From JASHVB01 sp035523995 (lineage in GTDB: Bacteria; Pseudomonadota; Alphaproteobacteria; Acetobacterales; Acetobacteraceae), in the NCBI GenBank assembly GCA_035523995.1, contig DATKPQ010000103.1:31019-95018 (forward strand): DNA of 64,000 bases. Reading direction: 5' to 3'. Under the pieces are notes generated by a model. That model was not told the DNA's origin. It searched no databases and saw only the letters and a program-made list of their open reading frames with translations. A program made the position numbers and the translations under genes. Shown one piece after another: positions 8,147 through 17,024 of this stretch; within the stretch, counting starts at the first letter, position 1; each line of letters opens with the position of its first letter.

Positions 8147-8274
8147 GTTCACGCCTTGCGGGGCAGAGCAGTACCCCGCCCGGGCATGGAGCGTCGTGGT
8201 GTGCTGCGGCGACTTAACTCTTCCTTAGCCTTGCCGCGCTAATTGGCTGTTCAGCCGCCAACCCAGGGCACGCC

Positions 8275-9006
8275 ATGCTGAAATTCGAATCCGGGCACAA
8301 GACACTGGAATACCCGGACATCTCAGACCCATTCTTTGCCGAGCTTCTTCCCAAAATCCGCCCGCATACCCGTACGCTGAACGCGGGCGTCGAGGCAGCC
8401 TGGGCATTGTACCAATCCATCGAATACATCGTGTGCAGCGGCATCCCGGGCGACATCGTTGAATGCGGCGTATGGTCCGGCGGTTCAGTATTGCTCGCCG
8501 CACACGCACTGCTGCATTTCGGCGATACGTCGCGTCGAATCTACCTCTACGACACCTTCGCCGGCATGCCGAAGCCCGACTTGCTCGATGCGCGTTGGGA
8601 CGGAATGCCCGCGCTGCCGACCTGGGAACACTACCAGCGTAACGGACGAGCCTGGTGCTTTGGCGGCAACCAGGACCACGTCCGCCAGGTCGTTTGCTCG
8701 TCCGGCTATCCCGAAGACATGTTCGTGTTCGTCGCCGGACTGGTGGAAGACACGCTGCCCGGCACGCGTCCCGAAACGATCAGCCTGCTGCGCCTGGACA
8801 CCGATTTCTTCCGCTCCACCTACCACGAACTGGTGCATCTCTATCCTCTGCTCTCGGCCGGCGGCATCCTGATGATCGACGATTATGGCGCGTTCCAGGG
8901 CGCCAGGCTGGCGACCGATCTCTACATCGCCGAGCACCACCCGCCACTGTTCTTGTCCCGTATCGATAGTTCGGTGCGGCTGGCGGTCAAACAGCGGGTC
9001 GCTTAA
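8275..9006 (+). CDS. TylF/MycF-type SAM-dependent O-methyltransferase
   Basis: A 243-residue class I methyltransferase of the macrocin O-methyltransferase family, which methylates sugar hydroxyls in glycosylated metabolites or surface polysaccharides. The SAM-binding motif is DIVECGVWSGGS (about residues 60-71). Further family motifs are the acidic strand IYLYDTFAGMPKPD, LLRLDTDFFRSTYHEL and GGILMIDDYGAFQGA, where the aspartates hold Mg2+ in this family. Methyl transfer is well supported; the acceptor is unknown because no glycan cluster surrounds it. It stands alone between repeat-bearing gaps. Confidence 0.85.
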   Translation: MLKFESGHKTLEYPDISDPFFAELLPKIRPHTRTLNAGVEAAWALYQSIEYIVCSGIPGDIVECGVWSGGSVLLAAHALLHFGDTSRRIYLYDTFAGMPKPDLLDARWDGMPALPTWEHYQRNGRAWCFGGNQDHVRQVVCSSGYPEDMFVFVAGLVEDTLPGTRPETISLLRLDTDFFRSTYHELVHLYPLLSAGGILMIDDYGAFQGARLATDLYIAEHHPPLFLSRIDSSVRLAVKQRVA

Positions 9007-9091
9007 TGTCCCGTTTCCTAAATGCGGTGACGTAATTTCCTTTAAAGGTAAGCGAACTTCCTGTACCGTCTGGCAAATCAATATTGGAAAT

Positions 9092-9117
9092 GCAGATGAA
9101 CGCCAATGAACGCAGAT
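9092..9117. repeat. GATGAACGC dispersed repeat
   Basis: GCAGATGAACGCCAATGAAC followed by GCAGAT is a near copy of 63444-63469, where it adjoins a degenerate GxxExxY gene. Such ATCCGCGTTCAT-type repeats commonly accompany GxxExxY genes in other genomes. Here no GxxExxY gene remains beside it. Confidence 0.5.
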
Positions 9118-9123
9118 CGTTCC

Positions 9124-9230
9124 TGCCATTGCGGGGCGCCCAGGGCTGAAGCAACCTCGGTCGAGAGACTGCATCGACGGTCCGGCCGCTTCTCCGAGAT
9201 CGGTTCGTCGCTGGAGTGCTGGTAATGACA
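9124..9230. repeat. Dispersed palindromic element
   Basis: The left arm TGCCATTGCGGGGCGCCCAG... and right arm ...GGAGTGCTGGTAATGACA are imperfect inverted complements, matching the TGTCATTGCGAG family. It fills the gap between two converging genes. Confidence 0.6.
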
Positions 9231-9245
9231 GGATGGGCCGGGCCG

Positions 9246-12200
9246 TTACTCCGCGGCAATCGCCATCTCCCGCACAGGCGCTGTGAGCCGCGCCAGCAAC
9301 ATTGTCCGCCGTTGCTCGGCCTTCGCGCGGTTCGCCTCCTTCACCGGTCCGAAGCCGCGGATCATATCGGGCAATTCGGCCAGTGCCACCGCCGTATCGA
9401 GCGTGTCGGGCCGCAGCCCCGCTGCCGCGACGCACAGGTCTTCGATGTAGGTTTCCCGCAACGCACGTTCAAGTCGGCGCTCGGCGAGCCAGCCGAACGG
9501 GTCCAGTCGCGTGCCGCGCAGCGTCTTGCCGTGTCGCAGCACGCGGAACAGTGGCAGCGCCAACCAGCCGGGCACCGCCATTTTGCGCGGACGGCCCGTG
9601 GCGGGGTCGGTGCGTGCCAGCAATGGCGGCGACAAATGGAATACCGGCTTCGCACCATAGGCCGCGCCGGCATGCAGGCGCGCCACTTCATATTCGTCCT
9701 TGTACGCCATGACGCGGAACAGCCCCTCGGCGGCAGTGCGGGAGAACCGGCCGGGGTGCCCCAACGCTGCTGCCTCGCGGGTCATCACGTCCCGGATCAC
9801 GTCGCGGTAGCGATCGGCATAGCGTGCGGATTGATACTGCGTGAGGAATGCGGCACGAGCCTGCACCAATTCGTCCAGCGAGCGCGGCTGCGTTTCGGGT
9901 TGCGTGACCGGGCCATGAAGAATTTCGTCTGCCAGTTCCGGATGCTCGGCGAGAAGGCGCCCCCAGACGAAGGCGCGCTTGTTCGTCTCGACTTCCGCCC
10001 CGTTCAGTTCGATGGCGCGGAGCAAGGCAGCCTGCCCCACCGGCACCAGGCCGCGCTGCCAGGCCAGCCCGAGCAAAAGCGTGTTCATCGCCTGCGCGTT
10101 GCCGAAGAGGATTTCCGCGATACGCACGCCGTGCAACCAGACGGATCTGGCCCGGTCGGTGGCACGTTCAATTGTACGGCGGTGCAGAGCTGCATCGATC
10201 TTCAGCGACGGGTTCTGCTTGAACGCCGCGGTCGCCACAAGATCGAGATTGCCGATCACGGCTGCTGACTTCGCATTGCGCTCCAGCACGCCGGGCGCGC
10301 AGCCCACCGCGAGGTCGGCGGCAATCATCAGATCTGCGGTGCCGAGCGGAATCCGCACCACGTCCAGCTCTGCCGCCGTGTCCGCGATCTGCACATGAGC
10401 GACAACGGCGCCGTTCTTTTGCGCCAGACCGGTGAAATCCAACGTACGCACGGCACGTCCTTCGAGGTGCGCCGCCATTGCCAGAATCGCACCCGAAGTC
10501 ACGATGCCGCCGCCGCCGATGCCGGCGAACAATCCGCGCCAGGGCGAAGACGCAGGGAGGTCCGGCGACCGCAGTGCGAGGGCCAAAGCGCTTTCCCGCT
10601 GTGCCCATTGTGGATCGGCCTTCGGCGCTGAGGGAGGCCCCGCCACAGTGACAAAGCTGGGGCAGAATCCCTTCAGGCAGGAAAGATCGACATTGCAGCT
10701 TGTCGGATTGATGCGGCGCTTGCGGCCGAGATCGGTTTCCACCGGCTCGATGGCAATGCAGCCGGACTGGGCAGAACAATCGCCGCAATTCTCGCACACC
10801 GATTCATTGATCAGGACATGGCGGGCGGCCTGCGGCATCAGGCCGCGCTTGCGGCGGCGGCGCTTCTCTGTAGCGCAAACCTGGTCGTAGATCAGCACCG
10901 ATACGCCTGCGTAATCGCGCAGGTCGCGCTGCACCGCGTCAAGTTGTTCGCGGGGATGGCGGGTGGTTCCGGGTGGCAGGTCGCGCGCACGCGGCAGACG
11001 GGCGGCATCATCGGCGACGATGGCAATGCGCTGTACGCCCTCGGCAGCAAGCTGCGCCGCGATGCGCGGCACGCTGGGAGCGCCTTCGGCTGGCTGCCCG
11101 CCCGTCATGGCGACGGCGTCGTTGAACAGCAGCTTGAAGGTGATGTGGGCATGGGCGGCCAGCGCCTGGCGGATCGCGAGGCTACCGGAGTGCTGATAGG
11201 TGCCGTCGCCAAGATTGGCGAAAGTGTGTGCCGTATCGGTGAACGGGGCCATGCCGACGAAGGGAATGCCCTCGCCACCCATTTGCACGTAGGTGCGGGT
11301 CTGGTCGCCCGCATCCAATGCCATGATATGGCAGCCGATGCCGCCGGTGGCGAAGCTGCCCTCCGGGACCTTGGTGGATGTTGCGTGCGGACAGCCGGCG
11401 CAGAAGGCGGGTGCGCGGCGGAGCAAATCGGCGGAGCGTTCGACGCTTGTTGTCGTGCCGATGCGCGTCGCGTTGAAGCAGTCCCGCGCGCGCGTGACCA
11501 CGGAAACGCCGGCGGACTCGAGCACCTTCAGCAACGCCTCTGCCACGCTTTCCGGCGACAGTTCCATCAACGGCGACAGGAGCGGCGCACCACGGGCATC
11601 TGTTTTGCCGGCGACCTCGGGACGTTCGCTCGCCGGCAGATGATACAGCGCATCGCGCGCCTGGGTTTCGACGAATGGCCGCTTTTCCTCGACGACGAAC
11701 AACGCGCGTTTGCCGCGGGCGAAATCGCGCAGGCCGTGGGTTTCCAGCGGCCAGGTCAACGCGACCTTGTAAACGGCGATGTGAGGGTGGTTCTCCAGTC
11801 CCAATAGGCGCAAGGCATGCAGCGTGTCTTCATGTGCCTTGCCAACAGTGACAAGGCCGACGGGCGCGTCGCGCGTGCCGGATACCAGCCGGTCCAGTTT
11901 GTTCGCGCGTGCCCAGGCGAGCAATGCCGGCAGCCGTTCGTCGATGACGCGGCGTTCGAGTTCGGTGCGGTCGGCGGGGAAGCGCAGTGTCGGATCGAAA
12001 TTCAGGCCGTGCGGCGGCGGTTTGTGATCCGGCGCTACAAACCTGCGGCGCGACGATACGGTGATTGTCGCCGCTTGCTCCACCGTTTCGGCCGTTGTTT
12101 TCAGCGCGATCCACAGGCCGGAGTAACGCGACAGCGCATAGCCGGCGAGGCCCAGATCAATGATCTCCTGCACGGATGCCGGATTCAGCACCGGAATGAA

Positions 12201-12710
12201 AACGTTCTGGAACAGAAATTCGGTCTGATGGGGGTAGGTGGAGGAATGGGCACCGTGATCGTCGCCCGGAATCGCCAACACGCCGCCGTGTTGGTGCGTG
12301 CCCGCCATGTTGGCGCAATGCAGCGCATCGCCGGACCGATCGACGCCGGGTCCTTTGGCATACCACAGCCCGAAGGCGCCATCGACGCGCTGGCCGGGGA
12401 ACGCATCGAGTTGCTGCGTTCCCATCAGCATGGTTGCGGCCAGGTCTTCGTTGATGCCCGGCTCGAAGCGGATGTCGTGCGCGGCCAGCAGCTTGGCGCG
12501 GCGCCAAAGCTCCTGGTCCAGTCCGCCAAGCGGCGAGCCACGATAACCGGATACCAATGCGCCGGTGTGAAGGCCGGCGGCACGATCCAGCCGCGCTTGC
12601 TCTAACAGTAATCGCACCAGGGTCTGGATGCCGGTCAGCAGAACCGGCTGGTCGAGATCGACAAAGCGTGATTCGAGCGTCGTGACGGCGCGGCCGAGGC
12701 CAATATCCAT
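9246..12710 (-). CDS. Indolepyruvate:ferredoxin oxidoreductase, fused subunits
   Basis: Oxidatively decarboxylates arylpyruvates (indolepyruvate, phenylpyruvate) with CoA and ferredoxin to aryl-acetyl-CoA and CO2. The 1154-residue protein is the fused form: an N-terminal alpha-like region (LVSGYRGSPLGGLDQEL), a TPP-binding region (GGIGCHIMALDAGDQ; ANLGDGTYQHSGSL), a cysteine segment (CENCGDCSAQSGC, then SCNVDLSCLKGFCPSF) and a gamma-type domain (GIGGGGIVTSGAILAMA). The ATG at 12710 begins MDIGLGRAVTTLESRF; an ATG at 12728 is an alternative. It is divergent from an Lrp gene followed by paaG- and paaI-like genes, supporting aromatic amino acid catabolism. No phenylacetyl-CoA epoxidase genes are in view. 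Confidence 0.93.
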   Translation of the reverse strand: MDIGLGRAVTTLESRFVDLDQPVLLTGIQTLVRLLLEQARLDRAAGLHTGALVSGYRGSPLGGLDQELWRRAKLLAAHDIRFEPGINEDLAATMLMGTQQLDAFPGQRVDGAFGLWYAKGPGVDRSGDALHCANMAGTHQHGGVLAIPGDDHGAHSSTYPHQTEFLFQNVFIPVLNPASVQEIIDLGLAGYALSRYSGLWIALKTTAETVEQAATITVSSRRRFVAPDHKPPPHGLNFDPTLRFPADRTELERRVIDERLPALLAWARANKLDRLVSGTRDAPVGLVTVGKAHEDTLHALRLLGLENHPHIAVYKVALTWPLETHGLRDFARGKRALFVVEEKRPFVETQARDALYHLPASERPEVAGKTDARGAPLLSPLMELSPESVAEALLKVLESAGVSVVTRARDCFNATRIGTTTSVERSADLLRRAPAFCAGCPHATSTKVPEGSFATGGIGCHIMALDAGDQTRTYVQMGGEGIPFVGMAPFTDTAHTFANLGDGTYQHSGSLAIRQALAAHAHITFKLLFNDAVAMTGGQPAEGAPSVPRIAAQLAAEGVQRIAIVADDAARLPRARDLPPGTTRHPREQLDAVQRDLRDYAGVSVLIYDQVCATEKRRRRKRGLMPQAARHVLINESVCENCGDCSAQSGCIAIEPVETDLGRKRRINPTSCNVDLSCLKGFCPSFVTVAGPPSAPKADPQWAQRESALALALRSPDLPASSPWRGLFAGIGGGGIVTSGAILAMAAHLEGRAVRTLDFTGLAQKNGAVVAHVQIADTAAELDVVRIPLGTADLMIAADLAVGCAPGVLERNAKSAAVIGNLDLVATAAFKQNPSLKIDAALHRRTIERATDRARSVWLHGVRIAEILFGNAQAMNTLLLGLAWQRGLVPVGQAALLRAIELNGAEVETNKRAFVWGRLLAEHPELADEILHGPVTQPETQPRSLDELVQARAAFLTQYQSARYADRYRDVIRDVMTREAAALGHPGRFSRTAAEGLFRVMAYKDEYEVARLHAGAAYGAKPVFHLSPPLLARTDPATGRPRKMAVPGWLALPLFRVLRHGKTLRGTRLDPFGWLAERRLERALRETYIEDLCVAAAGLRPDTLDTAVALAELPDMIRGFGPVKEANRAKAEQRRTMLLARLTAPVREMAIAAE

Positions 12711-12875
12711 CCTGGATGGTCCTCTCATGGTGGTTGCGGCTTCCAGTGCCGTTCCACCCCGCTCAGGAATGTAGGTATGGCGCAGTGGGAAAGGCTGCCA
12801 TAGTTGGCCCGGCGCGCACGTCGAATTGGCAGGATTCGCCAAAATGCTGCGCCGCAACCCCACGGGGGCGAGACC

Positions 12876-13352
12876 ATGGAGCTGGACCGACTCGACATCG
12901 CCATCCTGGACCACCTGCAGACTCACGGCCGTGCGACCACGCTGGAGCTGAGCGAGGCCGTGGCGCTGTCGCCCTCGCCCATTCACCGCCGCCAGAAGCT
13001 GTTGGAAGAAGCCGGCGTGATCCGCGGCTATGGCGTTTTGCTGGACCAGGAGAAGGTCGGGCTGCCGGTGAACGCGTTCGTTACCGTGAAGCTGGCGACA
13101 CACAGCGACGAGGCCTTGGCGGCGTTCGAACGCGCGATCGGCGCGTGCGCCGAGGTGATGGAGATGTATGAAATGACCGGCGCGCGCGATTACCTGATGC
13201 GCGTCGTGGCGGCGGATCTGGCATCGTTCGAAGCGTTCCTGCGCGGGGTGGTGATGCGAATTCCTGGCGTGCAATCGGTGGAGTCGGCGATGGCGTTGAA
13301 ACGCGTCGTGTATCGCACCAACCTACCGCTGCGATTCCGGGGGAAGCCGTGA
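12876..13352 (+). CDS. Lrp/AsnC-family transcriptional regulator
   Basis: A 158-residue regulator with an N-terminal HTH (MELDRLDIAILDHLQTHGRA, recognition region VALSPSPIHRRQKLLEE) and a RAM domain (ARDYLMRVVAADLASFEAF; RIPGVQSVESAMALKRVV). The ATG at 12876 follows a G-rich site (GGGGGCGAG). It faces the IOR gene across a 165-bp divergent promoter region and overlaps the next gene by 4 bp (GTGA). Position suggests it senses an aromatic or branched amino acid and controls IOR and the downstream genes; that is inference. Confidence 0.88.
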   Translation: MELDRLDIAILDHLQTHGRATTLELSEAVALSPSPIHRRQKLLEEAGVIRGYGVLLDQEKVGLPVNAFVTVKLATHSDEALAAFERAIGACAEVMEMYEMTGARDYLMRVVAADLASFEAFLRGVVMRIPGVQSVESAMALKRVVYRTNLPLRFRGKP

Positions 13353-13810
13353 GCATCGTACCCATCCGCGGATTGTTCGAGGCACATCTGACCGTGCGGA
13401 ACCTGGATCGCTCGATCGGCTTCTATCGCGATGTGCTGGGCCTGCCCTTGGCGCAGGTGATTCCGGAACGCCAGGTGGCGTTCATCTGGGTGCCGAGTTC
13501 GGACAAGGCCATGCTGGGATTGTGGTGCGTCGGCACTGCGCCCATGCAGATGCGGCTGCACATCGCGTTCGATACTGCTTTGGAGGATGTGGTCGCGTCC
13601 GTGGACCGGCTGCGCGCGACCGGCCTGACGCCATTGTCTGGCGATGGCGCGCCCACGGAAGAACCGATTGTGCTGGCCTGGATGCCGGCCGCAAGCGTGT
13701 ATTTCCAGGATCCTGACGGACATTCGCTGGAATTCATCGCGATGCTGCCGGACCGTCCTCGGCCCGAATTGGGGCGTGTGCCTTGGTCGCAATGGCGGAG
13801 GATGACGTGA
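13349..13810 (+). CDS. VOC-superfamily protein (glyoxalase/bleomycin-resistance fold)
   Basis: A 153-residue VOC protein with paired beta-alpha-beta-beta-beta modules: FEAHLTVRNLDRSIGFYRDV opens the first and SVYFQDPDGHSLEFIAMLPD closes the second, with H and E residues at the usual metal-ligand places. The GTG start overlaps the Lrp stop and the gene end overlaps the next start (GTGA again), so Lrp-VOC-enoyl-CoA hydratase form a tightly coupled operon. Candidate roles are epimerase, dioxygenase or glyoxalase chemistry; sequence alone does not choose. Confidence 0.8.
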   Translation: MSIVPIRGLFEAHLTVRNLDRSIGFYRDVLGLPLAQVIPERQVAFIWVPSSDKAMLGLWCVGTAPMQMRLHIAFDTALEDVVASVDRLRATGLTPLSGDGAPTEEPIVLAWMPAASVYFQDPDGHSLEFIAMLPDRPRPELGRVPWSQWRRMT

Positions 13811-14595
13811 GCGGGACGCTGCTGATTGAAAAGCGTGATGGCTGGCGCAAGCTGACGCTGAACCGGCCGGACAAGCTGAACGCCGCCAACGAGGAGCTGC
13901 TGCATGCGATGCTGGCCGCGCTGAACGACGCCGAGGCGGATACTGCCTGCCGCGCGCTGCTGCTGACCGGCGCCGGGCGCGGCTTCTGTGCGGGACAGGA
14001 ACTTGGGCCGGCGGTCATGCCGAGCGCCGCCGGACCGCCCGATCTTGGCGCTCTGGCCGAGCTGCACCACACCGTGGTGCGCAAGCTGCGTACGGTGCCG
14101 CTGCCGGTGGTTTGCGCGGTGAATGGTGTGGCAGCGGGTGCGGGGGCGAGCTATGCCCTTGCGTGTGACATCGTGCTGGCGGCACGCAGCGCGAAGTTTG
14201 CCATGGCCTTTGTAAAGATTGGCCTGGTGCCGGACTCCGGTGCCAGCCATCTGCTGACGCACCGCATCGGCGAGGCGCGCGCCCGGGCGTTGGCGATGCT
14301 GGGTGAGGCGGTTGAGGCGGTGCGCGCCGAATCCTGGGGCATGATCTGGAAGGCGGTGGAGGATTCCGCCCTGCTGCCGGAAGCCGAGGCGCTGACGGCG
14401 TCTCTTGCCAAGGCGCCGACCGAGGCCATCGCAGGCATGAAGCAATTGTTCGATGTCGCCGGGAGCAACGGCCTCGACGCGCAGCTTGATCTGGAACGCG
14501 ATGCGCAGGCGGCGGCGGGGCGCAGTGCGGATTATGCTGAGGGCGTGCGCGCGTTCGTGGAGAAGCGGGCGCCGGTGTTTCGCGGGCGCGGATGA
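13807..14595 (+). CDS. Enoyl-CoA hydratase/isomerase, PaaG-like
   Basis: A 262-residue crotonase-fold protein that hydrates or isomerises an enoyl-CoA. Oxyanion-hole segments are GAGRGFCAGQEL and NGVAAGAGASYALACD; the active-site helix is KIGLVPDSGASHLL, as in PaaG (ring-1,2-epoxyphenylacetyl-CoA isomerase, also about 262 residues). The GTG at 13807 is preferred because it follows GGAGGA and gives a GTGA overlap; an ATG at 13792 is possible. Next to IOR and a PaaI-type thioesterase, a role in aryl-acetyl-CoA breakdown is plausible. A general enoyl-CoA hydratase remains possible. Confidence 0.82.
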   Translation: MSGTLLIEKRDGWRKLTLNRPDKLNAANEELLHAMLAALNDAEADTACRALLLTGAGRGFCAGQELGPAVMPSAAGPPDLGALAELHHTVVRKLRTVPLPVVCAVNGVAAGAGASYALACDIVLAARSAKFAMAFVKIGLVPDSGASHLLTHRIGEARARALAMLGEAVEAVRAESWGMIWKAVEDSALLPEAEALTASLAKAPTEAIAGMKQLFDVAGSNGLDAQLDLERDAQAAAGRSADYAEGVRAFVEKRAPVFRGRG

Positions 14596-14599
14596 ACGC

Positions 14600-14640
14600 A
14601 CCAGTTAGTTAATTGCATTCGTAACTCACCGGTTAGTTAA
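14600..14640 (+). promoter_or_regulatory. Pair of 13-bp direct repeats upstream of the paaI-like gene
   Basis: ACCAGTTAGTTAA (14600-14612) and ACCGGTTAGTTAA (14628-14640) differ at one base and start 28 bp apart, filling the 52-bp gap before the thioesterase gene. AT-rich paired sites in a GC-rich genome suggest a regulator operator or an internal promoter. The binding protein is unknown. Confidence 0.45.
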
Positions 14641-14647
14641 GCCGCTC

Positions 14648-15085
14648 ATGAACCAACCAATCAGTCCACGCGCCCACGCCATGTGGAAGACGGACCATGC
14701 CAGCCGCGGGCTAGGCATGCGTCTGGAAGCTGCCGGCGCGGGCCATGCGCGCCTCGCCATGACCATCACCGAGGCGATGGCAAATGGCCACGGTATCTGC
14801 CACGGCGGGTTCATCTTCGCACTCGCCGATTCCGCCATGGCATTTGCCGCCAACCAGCAAACCGACATCGACGTAGCACAGCACGCCACGATCACCTTCA
14901 TCCACCCCGGTCGGGTCGGCGAAACACTGGTGGCCGAAGCGGCGGAACGCATGCGCGCCGGACGCTCGGGCATCTACGACGTACGCGTAACCACGCAGGA
15001 TGGCGTGCTGGTGGCCGAATTCCGCGGTCACACCCGAACGCTGGTCGATCGCGGCGCGGCGGAAGCGACGGACGGCAGGACCTGA
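14648..15085 (+). CDS. Hotdog-fold acyl-CoA thioesterase, PaaI-like
   Basis: A 145-residue hotdog thioesterase. The family signature NGHGICHGGFIFALADSAMA places the catalytic aspartate at residue 61, the position used in E. coli PaaI, with the H52-G-G loop before it. PaaI hydrolyses stalled hydroxyphenylacetyl-CoA intermediates and rescues CoA. The location after IOR and PaaG-like genes fits that role. The gap before it carries two direct repeats. Confidence 0.88.
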   Translation: MNQPISPRAHAMWKTDHASRGLGMRLEAAGAGHARLAMTITEAMANGHGICHGGFIFALADSAMAFAANQQTDIDVAQHATITFIHPGRVGETLVAEAAERMRAGRSGIYDVRVTTQDGVLVAEFRGHTRTLVDRGAAEATDGRT

Positions 15086-15144
15086 TCGGTCAAGATCGCG
15101 CCGCGCCACCGGTGCCATTGCCCACCAGTGTTACTGCCCACCAG

Positions 15145-15324
15145 TGTCATGCGAGAGGCGCAGCGACAACGCAATCCCGCTCGGACCGGTAGGTGGACGC
15201 TCGTGCCCCGCCCGAACGAGGTTGCTTCGGCCCCTCCCGGGCCTCGCAATGACAATGGGGGCGCTTCTGCTCCGGAGCCTCGCAATGACAGGGGGCGCTT
15301 CTGCTCCGGAGCCTCGCAATGACA
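15145..15324. repeat. Dispersed palindromic element with tandemly copied right arm
   Basis: The left arm starts TGTCATGCGAGAGGCGCAGC at 15145. The right arm ending CCTCGCAATGACA occurs three times: ending near 15254, at 15290 and at 15324, the last two as about 35-bp tandem copies (GGGGGCGCTTCTGCTCCGGA...). The tandem arms suggest slippage or repeated insertion. It lies between two converging genes. Confidence 0.75.
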
Positions 15325-15341
15325 CGGGGCGCTTCTGCTTG

Positions 15342-15620
15342 CTACGTCCCGCGCAATCGACCCGCCTCCTCAATCTCCGCCTGTGCGATCGCCTTGGCGA
15401 GCGCGTGGCTGAGTTCCTTCGCCGCCTCCAGCGTCAGTTCCACCGCGACGCGCGTGCCAGGCCCCATCGCCGAATTGACAAAATCGATCGTGATCGCCTC
15501 CTCCAGCAAGGCATGATGCGGGTGGTCGTAGGATACGACCGAGTGGGTCAGATCGAACCACCCGTCACTGCCCTTGCCCATGCCGCTGGCGGGGACGATC
15601 TCGACGATCGACGTGCACAT
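15342..15620 (-). CDS. DUF6295-family protein
   Basis: A 92-residue protein beginning MCTSIVEIVPASGMGKGSDG, with WFDLTHSVVSYDHPHHALLE and a beta-helix ending rich in E and A (ELTLEAAKELSHALAKAIAQ). This matches a small conserved family of unknown function (recalled as DUF6295). It starts 7 bp after the dienelactone hydrolase stop on the same strand, so the two are co-transcribed. Function unknown. Confidence 0.7.
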   Translation of the reverse strand: MCTSIVEIVPASGMGKGSDGWFDLTHSVVSYDHPHHALLEEAITIDFVNSAMGPGTRVAVELTLEAAKELSHALAKAIAQAEIEEAGRLRGT

Positions 15621-15627
15621 GCCGGCG

Positions 15628-16374
15628 TTACGCTGCCAGGTGCTTTTCCAGGAACGCCCACACCTTCTTCCAGCCGTCCAGCGCTTGCTCGATGCGATAG
15701 GCCGGGCGGTCGTAATAGAAGAAGCCGTGCCCGGCGCCGTCGTAGCGATGGAACTCGTAGTTCTTGCCGTGCTTCTTCAGCTCCGCCTCATGCTGGTCGA
15801 CTTGCTCGGGCGTCGGCGCGCGGTCCTCGTTGCCGAACAAGCCGAGCAATGGGCAGGACAGATCTTTGGTGAGGTCGATCGGCGCGACCGGGTTCTTCGG
15901 GTTCAGCTCTTCCTTGCCCATCACCACGCGGCCGCCCCACAATTCGCAGGCGGCATCGATGTTCTTCTTCGTGCACGCGTAGATGAAAGTCTGCCGGCCA
16001 CCCGAGCATGTGCCGAACAAGCCGACTTTGCCGTTCGACCAGGGCTGCGCGCGCAGCCATTCCACCGCGCCATTGGTGTCGCCGACCATCTGCGAGTCCG
16101 CCACGCCGCCCTCGGCGCGCGCTTTCGCGGCCACGTCGTCAGACTTGCCCTCGCCAAACCGGTGATACAGGTTGTGGCTGATGGTCGCGTAGCCGTGATG
16201 CGCGAACCGGCGGGTGGCTTCGCGGTACCACTCGTCCCAGCCGGGCATGTGATGGATCAGCACCATGCCGGGGAACGGACCGGCCCCCAATGGCCGTGCG
16301 ACATAGGCCGAGACTTGCTCATTGTTGTTGCCGTTAATGGAAACTGTTTCCGCGATCATGCCTTCGTAAGCCAT
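15628..16374 (-). CDS. Dienelactone hydrolase family protein
   Basis: An alpha/beta hydrolase of 248 residues. The catalytic triad is visible: nucleophile C123 in GTCSGG (the classic DLH position), D184 in GNEDRAP and H216 in GAGHGFF. DLH opens dienelactone to maleylacetate in chlorocatechol breakdown; many homologues act on other lactones or esters. The ATG at 16374 follows GGGAGAAG. A DUF6295 gene follows 7 bp downstream. No chlorocatechol genes are in view, so the substrate is unknown. Confidence 0.88.
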   Translation of the reverse strand: MAYEGMIAETVSINGNNNEQVSAYVARPLGAGPFPGMVLIHHMPGWDEWYREATRRFAHHGYATISHNLYHRFGEGKSDDVAAKARAEGGVADSQMVGDTNGAVEWLRAQPWSNGKVGLFGTCSGGRQTFIYACTKKNIDAACELWGGRVVMGKEELNPKNPVAPIDLTKDLSCPLLGLFGNEDRAPTPEQVDQHEAELKKHGKNYEFHRYDGAGHGFFYYDRPAYRIEQALDGWKKVWAFLEKHLAA

Positions 16375-16536
16375 GGTCTTCTCCCCTATCGCTGGACCTG
16401 TTGTCGCCGTCATGCGCCGCTGAGGCGGATGCGTCTTAATGAAAGTCGCGGCCGGAGTCGATGACCCGTCCGGGCGGCTCCTGGGCCGGCCGGCGGTTCG
16501 TGCTATGCTGCGCGGGTTCAGAGGGAGACCAGGCAC

Positions 16537-16998
16537 ATGGCCGAACCGAAGCTCGCACCCAACCTGCCGGGATGGATGCAGGACCATGCGAATAAATACA
16601 TATCCAGCGGCGGCACCGAAGGACACATGTACAAAATCACACCGCCTGGACGGCAGGAGATCACTGTACCGTCGCTGCTGCTGACCACCACAGGCCGCAA
16701 ATCCGGCGAAAAATTCATATTTCCCTTGTTCTATGGCGAAACGGGAAACGGCTACATCGTCGTCGCATCGAAGGGTGGCGCGCCGGAACATCCGGGCTGG
16801 TACCGCAACTTGCTCGCCAACCCCGAAGTAGACGTGCAGGTCGGCACAAAGAAGCTTCACGCGCGGGCGCGGACTGTGTCTGGCGCGGAACGCGCCCGGC
16901 TATGGGAGAAAGCGCTGGAGTTCTGGCCACCTTATGCCGATTACCAACGCAAGTCGGAGCGGGAAATTCCTGTCGTCGTGCTGGATCCGATCGGTTAG
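16537..16998 (+). CDS. Nitroreductase-family deazaflavin-dependent oxidoreductase
   Basis: A 153-residue split-barrel protein of the Ddn type: PSLLLTTTGRKSGEKFIFPL forms the cofactor strand pair, then YIVVASKGGAPEHPGWYRNL and ANPEVDVQVGTKK. These are hallmark motifs of F420/deazaflavin-dependent nitroreductases. Whether this organism makes F420 cannot be seen here; some homologues use other flavins. It precedes an amidohydrolase gene by 26 bp on the same strand, probably in one operon. Confidence 0.85.
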   Translation: MAEPKLAPNLPGWMQDHANKYISSGGTEGHMYKITPPGRQEITVPSLLLTTTGRKSGEKFIFPLFYGETGNGYIVVASKGGAPEHPGWYRNLLANPEVDVQVGTKKLHARARTVSGAERARLWEKALEFWPPYADYQRKSEREIPVVVLDPIG

Positions 16999-17024
16999 GC
17001 GGCGCATCGAGGGGGGAAACACCA

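Noticed and set aside
9216..10268. Plus-strand open frames opposite the IOR gene
   Set aside because: They mirror the IOR coding frame in a GC-rich genome; no start sites or families.
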